From positions 4,774,001-4,838,000 of the forward strand of contig NZ_CP058561.1 of the NCBI RefSeq assembly GCF_018141425.1: a DNA stretch of 64,000 bases, read 5' to 3'. This document shows, piece by piece, positions 18,352-27,061 of this stretch. The translations under genes were made by a program, and so were the position numbers. The notes beneath the pieces are model-generated. The model did not search any database. It saw nothing but the letters and a program-made list of their open reading frames with translations, and was not told where the DNA came from. Origin of the DNA: Vallitalea guaymasensis. Its GTDB lineage: Bacteria; Bacillota; Clostridia; Lachnospirales; Vallitaleaceae. Numbering within the stretch: the stretch's first letter is position 1; every line of letters starts with the position of its first letter.

Positions 18352-19155
18352 TTATTTCTTTGATTTGATTAGTGCAGTAATAAAATAAGCTACACTTGAT
18401 AATATTATAATAGTTGCACCAGAAGGTATGTTGAAATAATAAGAGAAGACCAGACCCAAGAAGCATAAAATAATACCCACTATTGAAGATAATAATATTA
18501 TAATGTTAAAATTATATGTAATCAATTTAGATATTGCTGGTGGAACTGTTAATAATGTTATTACTAATATGATACCAACTACTTTTATTAAAATAACTAT
18601 GCTCAAGGCTATAAGAATAAATAGAAAGTATTCTAAAAACGTAGTATTAACCCCTTTGCTGCTTAAAAAGATTTCATCAAACAAATAACTTTTTATATAG
18701 TTGAATAATGCAAATGAACTTATAAGAATAAAAAGAGTCAAAATAACCATAAGATAAATATCTTTTACTGAAACGGTTAATATATCTCCAAATAAATAAG
18801 TAGTCATATCTGGTGGGTAACCAGGTGTAAGAGATATGAATAGTATCCCAAGTGCCATACCTAATGACCATAGCATACCTATGATTGTATCCGAAGTAGT
18901 ATTAGTCCTTCTTTTTATACTGACAATGGCAATTGCTGATATTACTGCAAACAAAAGTCCTCCTATTATAGGTTCAAACCCTAATAGAAAACCAAGACCT
19001 ATACCTCCGAAAGATGCATGAGCGATACCGCCACTCATCATCACCAATTTTTTTTCTACAACAATTGTTCCGATTATTCCACATACAATACTAGCTAAGA
19101 TAATACTTATGATAGCATTTTGCATGAAACCATATTTACATATTGCTTCTAACAT
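18352..19155 (-). CDS. Metal ABC transporter permease (zinc/manganese, ABC-3 family)
   Basis: The protein has about 267 residues with eight or nine hydrophobic segments. It belongs to the ZnuB/MntB family: MMSGGIAHASFGGIGLGFLLG near the N-terminus and TTSDTIIGMLWSLGMALGILFISL are typical. It is the membrane channel of the importer formed with the ATPase and the binding lipoprotein just upstream. The ATG at 19155 follows AAAGGAAAG and begins MLEAICKYGFMQ; a longer in-frame reading from 19197 overlaps the ATPase gene and is not favoured. It is the third and last gene of the operon. Confidence 0.9.
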   Translation of the reverse strand: MLEAICKYGFMQNAIISIILASIVCGIIGTIVVEKKLVMMSGGIAHASFGGIGLGFLLGFEPIIGGLLFAVISAIAIVSIKRRTNTTSDTIIGMLWSLGMALGILFISLTPGYPPDMTTYLFGDILTVSVKDIYLMVILTLFILISSFALFNYIKSYLFDEIFLSSKGVNTTFLEYFLFILIALSIVILIKVVGIILVITLLTVPPAISKLITYNFNIIILLSSIVGIILCFLGLVFSYYFNIPSGATIIILSSVAYFITALIKSKK

Positions 19156-19157
19156 AA

Positions 19158-19850
19158 CTACTTTCCTTTCGTATAAAATAAATTTTGAAAATGCCAAGGA
19201 TCTATTGTTTCGTCGTTGTCATGAACATGCATAGTCTTATTAAGACATGCAAATTTTTTTACATTATGTTTTATCATACCAATATCATGACTAACCATAA
19301 TTATTGTCATTTCTTTATTCAATGTAGTCAAGATATTGTAAATTTCCTCTTTTGCATCTGTATCTAGACTAGCTGTTGGTTCATCAAGTAATAAAATATC
19401 TGGATTAGTTACTAATGCTCTTGCAAGTAATACTTTTTGTAATTGACCACCAGATAGTTGATTGATTCTTTTATTCGCTAGATAATTGATTTTTAACTTA
19501 TCTATTGCAAATATAACTTTATTTCTATCATTTTGTTTATAACGGTAGAACAGCTTATAATCTGATGGAAGAGTACCACTTAATATCACATCAAATACTG
19601 TTATAGGAAAATCCCTGTTGAATGTTGAGAATTGAGGAACGTAACCTATAATTACATTTGGATCTATCATTATTTTACCTTTATCAGGAGTAATATCACC
19701 TATTATGGATTTCAAAAGAGTTGTTTTGCCACTTCCATTAGGTCCAATTATTCCAATATAATCATTTTTATTAACTTCTAAATTGATATTATCCAGTGCT
19801 AGATAATTATTATAGTGAACGGATAAATTTTTTATTTCTAATAATGCCAT
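19158..19850 (-). CDS. Metal ABC transporter ATP-binding protein (zinc/manganese)
   Basis: The roughly 230-residue ATPase has Walker A GPNGSGKTTLLK, signature LSGGQLQKVLLARAL, Walker B ILLLDEPTASLD and switch His in MVSHDIG. The order and spacing are those of ZnuC/MntA-type importers. The ATG at 19850, preceded by AAAAAGGTG, gives the conserved start MALLEIKNLSVHYNN; the in-frame extension to 19910 overlaps the binding-protein gene. Only two bases separate its stop from the permease start. Confidence 0.92.
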   Translation of the reverse strand: MALLEIKNLSVHYNNYLALDNINLEVNKNDYIGIIGPNGSGKTTLLKSIIGDITPDKGKIMIDPNVIIGYVPQFSTFNRDFPITVFDVILSGTLPSDYKLFYRYKQNDRNKVIFAIDKLKINYLANKRINQLSGGQLQKVLLARALVTNPDILLLDEPTASLDTDAKEEIYNILTTLNKEMTIIMVSHDIGMIKHNVKKFACLNKTMHVHDNDETIDPWHFQNLFYTKGK

Positions 19851-19863
19851 ATTAGTCACCTTT

Positions 19864-20766
19864 TTAATATGAAGATACAAAAGTATCAACGATTTTTTTG
19901 TAGTTATCAATATATTCTTTTGATAAAATATCCAGAGAAATTACTTTCCCATTGATTTCATCTGCAATGACTGTTGCTTGTTTGCTATCAAATTCTTGTT
20001 GGTAGAACACAACTTTTATATCATGTTCTTTTGCAAAATTAATCACATTAGTCATAGTTTCAATAGTTGCAGTTTTACCATCTTCTTCAATAACCATCAT
20101 ATTTAAACCATAATCGTTAGCGAAATAGCCAAGTGAAGGATGATATATGATGAAATTATCTATATTAGAGTTTTTCAGAGTCTCTTCTATATAAATATCC
20201 AATTCTTCTAGTTCGGCGATATATTTTGCTGCATTGTCATCATAGTAATCTTTATTTTCAGGGTCAATATCAGAAAGAGAATCCCTTATTGTATTAATCA
20301 TGACTATTACTCTTTTTGGTGACATCCATATATGAGGGTCAATTACTTTGCTAGTTTCTTCTTCCTCATGTTCGGTAGTTTCTTCATGTTCATGCTCATG
20401 TGAATGATTATCTAAATAAAGAATAGGGTATTGTTTTTCAGAAGCATCCTTTAGTGAGATAACTTCTGTTTTATTACTTACTACCTTAGGTAATATATTA
20501 TTTTCAGCGGCTACTCCAATGGTAAAATACAAGTCAGCATCACTGATATGTTCTAATTCTTTTGGCGAAGGCTGATAGTTTGCAGGACTAAAGCCTGAGG
20601 GTATAACAGTTGTAACAGTGCCTTTATCACCAAGCACAGCATTGACAAATGCTTCTTCTGGTCCAATGGATACTCCTATATTAATTTTGTTGTTATCTAC
20701 AGATTTACCAGAACACCCAGATAGTATTAATACGATGGATGCTAGTAATAATAATCTTCTTTTCAT
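19864..20766 (-). CDS. Metal ABC transporter substrate-binding lipoprotein (ZnuA-like)
   Basis: The 300-residue protein has a signal peptide with lipobox ILSGC and the cluster A-I metal-binding fold: conserved His in YHPSLGYFANDYGL and the terminal acidic residue region. A histidine/glutamate-rich loop, HSHEHEHEETTEHEEEE, lies between the usual binding histidines, which favours zinc over manganese. The ATG at 20766 lies after AGGAGGATTCAT. It is the first gene of the importer operon, with its promoter overlapped by a Fur-type palindrome and a Fur-family regulator encoded divergently. Substrate zinc is inferred. Confidence 0.9.
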   Translation of the reverse strand: MKRRLLLLASIVLILSGCSGKSVDNNKINIGVSIGPEEAFVNAVLGDKGTVTTVIPSGFSPANYQPSPKELEHISDADLYFTIGVAAENNILPKVVSNKTEVISLKDASEKQYPILYLDNHSHEHEHEETTEHEEEETSKVIDPHIWMSPKRVIVMINTIRDSLSDIDPENKDYYDDNAAKYIAELEELDIYIEETLKNSNIDNFIIYHPSLGYFANDYGLNMMVIEEDGKTATIETMTNVINFAKEHDIKVVFYQQEFDSKQATVIADEINGKVISLDILSKEYIDNYKKIVDTFVSSY

Positions 20767-20787
20767 ATGAATCCTCCTATATAATTC

Positions 20788-20810
20788 TAAATGCAAATAA
20801 TTTGCATTTA
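20788..20810. promoter_or_regulatory. Fur/Zur-type operator, perfect 23-bp palindrome
   Basis: TAAATGCAAAT and ATTTGCATTTA flank one central A, an 11-1-11 perfect palindrome. The inner 7-1-7 core TGCAAATAATTTGCA has the geometry of Fur-family boxes. It begins directly downstream of the -10 element of the importer promoter, so a bound repressor would block initiation. The divergent Fur-family gene at 20943 is the obvious candidate regulator. Confidence 0.8.
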
Positions 20811-20811
20811 A

Positions 20812-20840
20812 ATTATACTATTTAATTATAGTATTGACAA
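20812..20840 (-). promoter_or_regulatory. Promoter of the metal importer operon
   Basis: On the minus strand TTGTCA (20840-20835) is separated by exactly 17 bases from a perfect TATAAT (20817-20812). It drives the binding-protein, ATPase and permease genes, and the palindrome at 20788-20810 overlaps the expected transcription start. Confidence 0.8.
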
Positions 20841-20942
20841 GTACAAATCTATTAAAAAAATAATTTTATTGGTTTAAAAAGTGCATGTATATGTTATAAT
20901 AAATTAACGACAAGTAATCTTCTTAGAATAAAGGTGTTTTAT

Positions 20943-21377
20943 ATGGATTTTAATAAAGTTATTGATCTATTAAAAAATAGTGGTTATAAATTGACCAATC
21001 AGAGAAAGATTATCATAGAAGCTCTTTATCATAGTGACAAACCAATATCTATGGAGGAATGGTTATTGTTGACTAAAGATAAGAATCCAGGTATTAATCT
21101 ATCAACTATCTATAGAAATATTGATGTATTAGAGGATTTGGGGCTACTAGAAAAAATCAGACCAAAAGATGACAGCATTAAGTATACCCTTAATCTAATG
21201 GAAAATCATTCGCATTTTCTGATTTGTAAAAGATGTGGTAAAGCAGAAGCAATAGAATGTTGTCTTAGTAAAGAATTCAAAAAGGTTATTGAGGACAAAG
21301 AATTTGATTTGATTGAACATAATCTAGAATTATATGGATATTGTAAAGAATGTCATAATGAATTGGATAAAAAATAA
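20943..21377 (+). CDS. Fur family metal-responsive regulator (probable Zur)
   Basis: The 144-residue protein has the winged helix of the Fur family (residues about 5-80, with SGYKLTNQRKIIIEALYHSDKPIS and GINLSTIYRNIDVLEDLGLLEK). The C-terminal dimerisation and metal domain has NHSHFLICKRCGKAEAIE and GYCKECH, two CxxC zinc-structural pairs. AAAGGTG lies ahead of the ATG at 20943. Its divergence from a histidine-rich zinc-type importer with a Fur-like operator suggests it is the zinc sensor Zur, but Fur, PerR and Mur cannot be excluded by sequence reading alone. Confidence 0.88.
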   Translation: MDFNKVIDLLKNSGYKLTNQRKIIIEALYHSDKPISMEEWLLLTKDKNPGINLSTIYRNIDVLEDLGLLEKIRPKDDSIKYTLNLMENHSHFLICKRCGKAEAIECCLSKEFKKVIEDKEFDLIEHNLELYGYCKECHNELDKK

Positions 21378-21380
21378 TAA

Positions 21381-21412
21381 TGGGGTTGTTTCACATTGTG
21401 AGACAACCCATT
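21381..21412. terminator. Bidirectional terminator between the Fur-family gene and aroC
   Basis: GGGTTGTTTCAC (21383-21394) pairs with GTGAGACAACCC (21398-21409) around ATT, with one G-U pair and AT-rich flanks. It separates two converging genes. Confidence 0.7.
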
Positions 21413-21419
21413 AATAATA

Positions 21420-22526
21420 TTATTGTGGCTTAGAATATATTTTCTTGATGTTATCAATTCTGCTGTTTACGTTTCTGAATAACATGTCAACCAAAGTAAT
21501 AGCTACCATTGATTCTACAACAATTACAGCTCTTGGAACTATAATAGGGTCATGTCTGCCTTTTATATTGATATCAATGTTTTCACCAGATTTGTTAACG
21601 GTTCTCTGGGTGGTTTTAATAGAAGGAGTAGGTTTTACTGCTGCTCTTAATACGATACGAGAACCATCGCTTATGCCTCCTAATATACCCCCAGCATTGT
21701 TGGACTCTTTTTTGATTACATCATTTTCATATCTATAGAAATCGTTATTCTCAATACCTGTTAACTTGGAAGCTGAGAATCCATTACCTATTTCAAAACC
21801 TTTGATACTTCCTATTGACATGACAGCTTTTGACAGTTCAGCATCTAGTCTATCAAAAACAGGTTCGCCAAGCCCAGATGGAAGGTTATCCACTCTACAT
21901 TCAATAATTCCTCCACAAGAATTACCATCTTTAATTAAATCGAGTAGATAGTTTTCAGTTTTCTCTACACAAGATTTATTGGGTATACATAGGTCATTTT
22001 TCCAGATTTCATTTTCATCGAAATCTATACTTGTGGATATATTCCCAATGGATTTTGTATATGTTGTTACCTTAATATTAAGAGTAGATAATATTTTTTT
22101 TGCAATTGCACCACCAGCCACACGTCCTATGGTTTCTCTACCTGAAGAACGACCTCCGCCTCTATAGTCTCTAAATCCGTATTTCATATCATAAGTCATA
22201 TCAGCATGTCCAGGACGATAAAATCTGGATATTTCTGAATAATCCTTTGACTTTTGATTGTTATTATAAACAACTATAGATATAGGAGTACCTGTGGTTT
22301 TTCCTTCAAACACACCAGATAATATATTAGCCTTGTCAGACTCTTTTCTAGGTGTAGAAAAAATAGATTTACCTGGTTTTCGTTTATTTAATTCAATTTG
22401 AATATCTTCTTCTGTTAATTCAACACCAGCTGGACATCCGTCGATAACTACTCCAACTGCTTCACCATGGGATTCGCCCCATGTAGATATTGTAAATAGT
22501 TTTCCAAAGTTGGAACCTGTTGACAT
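21420..22526 (-). CDS. aroC: Chorismate synthase
   Basis: This 368-residue enzyme converts 5-enolpyruvylshikimate-3-phosphate to chorismate using reduced FMN, the last step of the shikimate pathway. Family signatures are present in order: GESHGEAVGVVIDGCPAG near the N-terminus, YRGGGRSSGRETIGRVAGGA in the centre, and RAAVKPTPSI near the C-terminus. GAAGGTG precedes the ATG. It is monocistronic, separate from other aro genes, but chorismate is the substrate of the trp operon product TrpE at 43081. Confidence 0.97.
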   Translation of the reverse strand: MSTGSNFGKLFTISTWGESHGEAVGVVIDGCPAGVELTEEDIQIELNKRKPGKSIFSTPRKESDKANILSGVFEGKTTGTPISIVVYNNNQKSKDYSEISRFYRPGHADMTYDMKYGFRDYRGGGRSSGRETIGRVAGGAIAKKILSTLNIKVTTYTKSIGNISTSIDFDENEIWKNDLCIPNKSCVEKTENYLLDLIKDGNSCGGIIECRVDNLPSGLGEPVFDRLDAELSKAVMSIGSIKGFEIGNGFSASKLTGIENNDFYRYENDVIKKESNNAGGILGGISDGSRIVLRAAVKPTPSIKTTQRTVNKSGENIDINIKGRHDPIIVPRAVIVVESMVAITLVDMLFRNVNSRIDNIKKIYSKPQ

Positions 22527-22804
22527 ATAATCACCTTCTATACTTTATAGCTTGCCATATATTATATACAATTCTTAACAATTAGACAAGATAATAATAA
22601 TTTTTTATATTAAATCTAGTAAATAGTGTAAAAAAAATTACATTTTTTGACATGAATATAAAAAAATATTTATAAATGTGATATAATATATTAGAATAAC
22701 TATAAAGGGTAAATTTGACAATTAAAAAAAGATATAAATTATATGGTTATGTTCAATTTTAAATCATATTATAAACAATAATTTTACTAAGATGGGGTGT
22801 TCGA

Positions 22805-25117
22805 ATGGAGATATCTGAAAATTTTTATTACGCCTTAATTAACAATATATTTAGTGGATATGCATATCATAAAGTAATTACAGATTCTGATGGGAATCCT
22901 GTAGATTATGAGTTTATAGATATTAATGATGATTATTGTAATTTAGTGGGTTTTAAAAGAGAAGATATTATTGGAAAAAGAATAACTGAAATTATTCCAA
23001 GCATGGTGGATGAATCATTTGATTGGATTAATTTTTTTGGTAAGATAGCAATTGAGGGTAGCCATGGTTCTACTATACAATATTTTAAACCATTTGATAA
23101 ATGGTATCAGGTAAATGTGTTTAGTGATAAAAAAGGGTATTTTGCAGAAATATTTACTGATATTACTGAGATGAAGAAAAAAGAGCTATTACTGAAGAAA
23201 AAGAATGAGCAGTTGGTCAAATTATTCGAGGAGATAACTGCATCAGAAGAGGAACTGAGACAACAAAATGAAAAATTAACTCAAGTATATGAAGAGATTG
23301 CTGCATCAGAAGAAGAATTAAGACAGCAAAATGAGCATATCAGTGGATTATATGAAGAGTTAGTGGCGTCAGAAGAAAACTTGAGTGAGCAAAATAGTTT
23401 ATTGCAAGAGAGTAATAGCATAATAAAAGAGAAAGAACAAATATATAGATTAATCACACAGGCATCTAATGATGGTATTTGGTACTGGAATATGAGAGAT
23501 GGGAAAAGAAGTATATCATACGACTGGTATAATGACTTAGGTATCAATCTAGATTTGTTTTCTGACATTCAAAGTTGGCATAATATTCTTCATCCAGATG
23601 ATGTTGAAAAAGCTAGAAAAAGTTTGAAGGATTGTATTGCAGGAATAACTTCAAGTTATGAAAGTACTTATAGGGTACGTACTATACGTGGTGAATACAA
23701 ATGGATAGTTTCTAGAGGAAAGACTTTGCGTGATGCTGATGGGAAACCTTATTTGATGGCTGGTGCACATATAGATATAACCAATAAGAAGATTAAAGAT
23801 GATAAAATAAAGTATTTAGCATACTATGATACTCTTACAGGTCTGCCGAATAGAGCATATCTATTAGAACAAGTTAGCAAATATTTAGAGAAAAATAACA
23901 AAATAGCATTAATAGTAATGGATGTTGATAACTTCAAGAGTGTTAATGATAGTGTTGGTTTCTCAATAGGTGATATTATCCTAAAACAAGTAGGATTAAG
24001 ATTGTCAAGCTCCATTGCTGAAAATGATTTTATTGCCCGCCTTGGAGGTGACGAATTTGCTGTAATACTGAATGATGTCGATGATAACGAAGATATAATA
24101 GAAAGAGCCAATCTAGTTAAAGATTGTTTTAATGAACCGTTCACTGCTGAAAATAACATACATCAATTGAGTATTAGTTTAGGAATTGCGGTTTCACCTT
24201 ATGATGGAGTCGATTCAAAAGACTTGATCAAGAATGCTGATACTGCAATGTACAAAGTTAAAAACATGTGCAAAAACAGTATATCTTTTTTTACACAAGA
24301 TATGAAAGAAGAATTTTTGAAGAGAATAAATATTGAAAAACAATTGAAGAAAGCATTAGAAAATAATGAATTCAAGCTTTTTTATCAGCCTCAATTTGAT
24401 ATGAAAACAGGTGGTATAAGAGGTTTTGAAGCATTGCTTAGATGGATTAATCCAAAACTGGGATTGGTAAGTCCTATGACATTTATTCCAATAGCAGAAG
24501 AAATAGGAATAATCAATGAAATAGGAGAATGGGTTTTGAAGGAAGCGTGTAATCAATATAAGCAATGGACTTATGATTTTTCATTTAATGGTATTATATC
24601 TGTAAATATTTCTCCTATTCAGTTGAAAACACATAACTTTTATAATATCGTTTCTGATATCTTAAAAGAGACAGGTATCAAATCAGGTTGTTTGGAATTA
24701 GAGATAACGGAGAACTTATTTATTGATGCTCTAGACTCAGCAAAAATGCTATTGAACAAATTGATTGAGTTGGGAGTCAGAATATCATTGGATGATTTTG
24801 GAACAGGATATTCTTCATTGAGTTATCTGAAATCATTACCTATTGATACTCTTAAAATTGATAAATCCTTCATTAAGAATACTACATATACAGGAGTGGA
24901 AAGAGAAATTACTAGATCGGTTATAGACCTAGTAAGGAAAATCGGTCTTGAAACTATAGCTGAAGGTGTGGAAAATGATAAGCAGCTTAACTTCCTATAT
25001 CAATCATTATGTGATAACATACAAGGTTTCTTAACAGGTAAACCAATGCCTGCAGACCAAGTAGTTGATATAATCAAAGCGGGAAAAGTAGACTTGTCAC
25101 AATATATAGATAAGTAA
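22805..25117 (+). CDS. PAS-coiled coil-PAS-GGDEF-EAL cyclic-di-GMP signalling protein
   Basis: The 770-residue cytoplasmic protein has an N-terminal PAS domain (about 8-125), a coiled-coil linker with three copies of a 21-residue repeat (about 142-204), a second PAS of PAS_3 type (about 215-335), a GGDEF domain (about 340-505) with intact RLGGDEFAVIL, and an EAL domain (about 515-765). The EAL domain carries GFEALLRW, LELEITENLF, DDFGTGYSSLSYL and ETIAEGVEN, so both cyclase and phosphodiesterase residues look intact. It probably makes or degrades cyclic di-GMP depending on ligand state of the PAS domains. No membrane segment is present. It is a single gene. Confidence 0.95.
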   Translation: MEISENFYYALINNIFSGYAYHKVITDSDGNPVDYEFIDINDDYCNLVGFKREDIIGKRITEIIPSMVDESFDWINFFGKIAIEGSHGSTIQYFKPFDKWYQVNVFSDKKGYFAEIFTDITEMKKKELLLKKKNEQLVKLFEEITASEEELRQQNEKLTQVYEEIAASEEELRQQNEHISGLYEELVASEENLSEQNSLLQESNSIIKEKEQIYRLITQASNDGIWYWNMRDGKRSISYDWYNDLGINLDLFSDIQSWHNILHPDDVEKARKSLKDCIAGITSSYESTYRVRTIRGEYKWIVSRGKTLRDADGKPYLMAGAHIDITNKKIKDDKIKYLAYYDTLTGLPNRAYLLEQVSKYLEKNNKIALIVMDVDNFKSVNDSVGFSIGDIILKQVGLRLSSSIAENDFIARLGGDEFAVILNDVDDNEDIIERANLVKDCFNEPFTAENNIHQLSISLGIAVSPYDGVDSKDLIKNADTAMYKVKNMCKNSISFFTQDMKEEFLKRINIEKQLKKALENNEFKLFYQPQFDMKTGGIRGFEALLRWINPKLGLVSPMTFIPIAEEIGIINEIGEWVLKEACNQYKQWTYDFSFNGIISVNISPIQLKTHNFYNIVSDILKETGIKSGCLELEITENLFIDALDSAKMLLNKLIELGVRISLDDFGTGYSSLSYLKSLPIDTLKIDKSFIKNTTYTGVEREITRSVIDLVRKIGLETIAEGVENDKQLNFLYQSLCDNIQGFLTGKPMPADQVVDIIKAGKVDLSQYIDK
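23228..23416 (+). repeat. Three tandem 63-bp in-frame repeats in the GGDEF-EAL gene
   Basis: The segments 23228-23290, 23291-23353 and 23354-23416 each encode a 21-residue unit of the form EEI(A/T)ASEEELRQQNE plus a variable six. The first two copies are nearly identical, and the third is more diverged. They lie in the linker between the two PAS domains. Confidence 0.85.
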
Positions 25118-25267
25118 TGGTTATACATATTTTAAGCAGATTGTTTATGACAATTTGTTAAGATTAAGATTAAGTTAGATTGTATAATATGTCCTTGAAA
25201 TGTTAATAAATTAGTTGTATACTTGGTAGACGTGTAAAAAACAAAAAATTGACGAATGGTGATTAAA

Positions 25268-26389
25268 GTGTATAAATTATTGAATGTAGATGGAAGAGCA
25301 AAAAGAGCAGAAGTGCACACGGTTCATGGTGTGATTCAGACTCCGGTTTTTATGAATGTTGGTACTGCAGGAGCTATAAAAGGTGCAGTCTCAAGTATGG
25401 ATTTAAAAGAAATCAAATGTCAAGTTGAATTATCAAATACTTATCATCTCCATGTCAGACCTGGAGATGATGTAATTAAGAAATTGGGAGGACTTCACAA
25501 ATTCATGGTATGGGATAGACCAATACTTACGGATTCTGGAGGATTTCAAGTTTTTTCACTTTCTGGTCTTAGAAAAATCAAAGAAGAAGGAGTATATTTT
25601 TCTTCTCATGTAGATGGACGTAAAATATTCATGGGACCAGAAGAGAGTATGCAAATCCAATCAAACATTGCTTCAACAATAGCCATGGCATTTGATGAAT
25701 GTGCCCCATATCCAGCGACAAGAGAATATATGCAGAATTCTGTTGATAGGACAACTAGATGGTTGAAAAGATGTAAGACTGAGATGAATAGACTTAATTC
25801 CCTTGAAGATACTATCAATAAAAAACAAATGCTTTTTGGAATTAATCAAGGTGGAACTTATGAAGATATAAGGATAGAACATGCTAAGGTTATTTCAGAA
25901 TTAGACTTGGATGGATATGCTGTTGGAGGACTAGCAGTAGGAGAATCTCATGAAGAAATGTATAGAATTCTAGAAGAAGTAGTCCCACACCTTCCACAGA
26001 ATAAACCAACATACCTTATGGGGGTAGGAACACCTATTAATATCTTGGAATCTGTTGAAAGAGGAGTAGATTTCTTTGACTGTGTATATCCAGCCAGAAA
26101 TGGAAGACATGGTCATGTATATACTAATTTTGGTAAACTCAATTTATGGAATGCGAAATTTCAGCTAGATGACAGACCAATAGAAGAAGGCTGCCAGTGT
26201 CCAGCATGTAAGCATTATAGCAGAGCATATATAAGGCATCTTCTAAAAGCTAAAGAAATGCTGGGTATGCGATTATGTGTACTTCATAATTTGTATTTCT
26301 ATAATACACTTATGGAAGAAATAAGAGAAGCTATTGATAAAAATGAATACCAAGAATATAAAAATAATAAAATAGAGAATATGTTATAA
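25268..26389 (+). CDS. tgt: tRNA-guanine transglycosylase (queuine tRNA-ribosyltransferase)
   Basis: The 373-residue enzyme exchanges guanine 34 of tRNAs with GUN anticodons for preQ1. Signature blocks are TPVFMNVGTAGAIKGAV, LTDSGGFQVFSLSGLRK, DECAPYPA, FGINQGG and DCVYPARNGRHGHVYT. Zinc is held by CQCPACKHYSRAYIRHL with the later His of CVLHNLYF. A GTG at 25268 after GGTGAT gives the usual family start MYKLLN; an ATG at 25256 is in frame but lacks a ribosome site. In most Clostridia tgt lies directly before yajC, as here. Confidence 0.96.
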   Translation: MYKLLNVDGRAKRAEVHTVHGVIQTPVFMNVGTAGAIKGAVSSMDLKEIKCQVELSNTYHLHVRPGDDVIKKLGGLHKFMVWDRPILTDSGGFQVFSLSGLRKIKEEGVYFSSHVDGRKIFMGPEESMQIQSNIASTIAMAFDECAPYPATREYMQNSVDRTTRWLKRCKTEMNRLNSLEDTINKKQMLFGINQGGTYEDIRIEHAKVISELDLDGYAVGGLAVGESHEEMYRILEEVVPHLPQNKPTYLMGVGTPINILESVERGVDFFDCVYPARNGRHGHVYTNFGKLNLWNAKFQLDDRPIEEGCQCPACKHYSRAYIRHLLKAKEMLGMRLCVLHNLYFYNTLMEEIREAIDKNEYQEYKNNKIENML

Positions 26390-26427
26390 GAAATTATATA
26401 AAATTTTCTAACAAATATTAGGAAAAT

Positions 26428-26476
26428 ATATTGAACTTATTATTATGGTTATATAGATGATTAAGTTGAAATATAT
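26428..26476. repeat. 49-bp dispersed intergenic repeat, copy A (before yajC)
   Basis: This segment matches 39522-39570 at about 37 of 49 positions with no gap, including the first 16 bases (ATATTGAACTTATTAT) and the block TAAGTT near the end. The ends form an imperfect inverted repeat (TTGAACTTA with TAAGTTGAA). Both copies lie upstream of a plus-strand gene. Confidence 0.6.
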
Positions 26477-26487
26477 GGATAAAACAG

Positions 26488-26540
26488 TTGACAGGAAGTT
26501 ATTAACAGTGTATCTTATTATATAAGAATAATGATTCTTA
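26488..26540 (+). promoter_or_regulatory. Promoter and palindrome upstream of yajC
   Basis: TTGACA (26488-26493) and TATCTT (26511-26516) are 17 bases apart. A perfect 7-4-7 inverted repeat, TAAGAAT and ATTCTTA around AATG (26523-26540), lies at the expected start of the transcript and could be an operator or a 5' hairpin. Confidence 0.5.
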
Positions 26541-26592
26541 CAAGCTACCGAATAGATAAATTTCTGTGTAAAAACAAGGAGGATAATAATTT

Positions 26593-26985
26593 ATGTCAAG
26601 TTTATTTGTATTAGAAGCTGGAGCTGGCGCACAACCATCTACTGCTGGCAGTATAGGTGCTATGTTAATACCTATGGTAATTTTATTTGGTTTTATGTAC
26701 CTAATGCTTATCAGACCTCAAAAAAAGAGACAAAGAGAAATAGACCAAATGCAGTCAAGCATTAATATTGGTGATTCTGTTATGACTAATGGTGGTTTCT
26801 ATGGTAAAGTTGTTGATTCTGTAAATAATGTTCTTATAGTTGAACTTGGTACTAACAAAAGCGTAAGAGTTCCTATTGAAAGAAATGCAGTTGCTGCAGT
26901 TAAAGAACCAGATTTAACAATAAATAGAGATGACTTAATCGAAGATAAAAAAGAAGACAAAGAAGAAAAGAAAGACGAAGAATAG
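26593..26985 (+). CDS. yajC: Preprotein translocase subunit YajC
   Basis: The 130-residue protein has a single membrane segment (about residues 21-41, MLIPMVILFGFMYLMLIRPQKKR) followed by the conserved cytoplasmic block INIGDSVMTNGGFYGKVVDSVNNVLIVELG and a Lys/Glu-rich tail. YajC associates with SecDF in the Sec translocon, and secDF is found 3.4 kb downstream. AAGGAGG precedes the ATG. Confidence 0.95.
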   Translation: MSSLFVLEAGAGAQPSTAGSIGAMLIPMVILFGFMYLMLIRPQKKRQREIDQMQSSINIGDSVMTNGGFYGKVVDSVNNVLIVELGTNKSVRVPIERNAVAAVKEPDLTINRDDLIEDKKEDKEEKKDEE

Positions 26986-27003
26986 AATTAATGGGTTTTA
27001 CAC

Positions 27004-27038
27004 AAGGGCTGTATATGATTACAGCCCTTTTATATTTT
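27004..27038 (+). terminator. Rho-independent terminator after yajC
   Basis: AAGGGCTGTA (27004-27013) pairs perfectly with TACAGCCCTT (27020-27029), followed by TTATATTTTTA. It also lies at the end of the convergent PHP gene. Confidence 0.9.
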
Positions 27039-27061
27039 TATTAAAGAAAAGTCTACAGTCA

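Noticed and set aside
22540-22804. Cyclic-di-GMP riboswitch ahead of the GGDEF-EAL gene
   Set aside because: The leader is very AT-rich and I see none of the conserved riboswitch core or paired stems.
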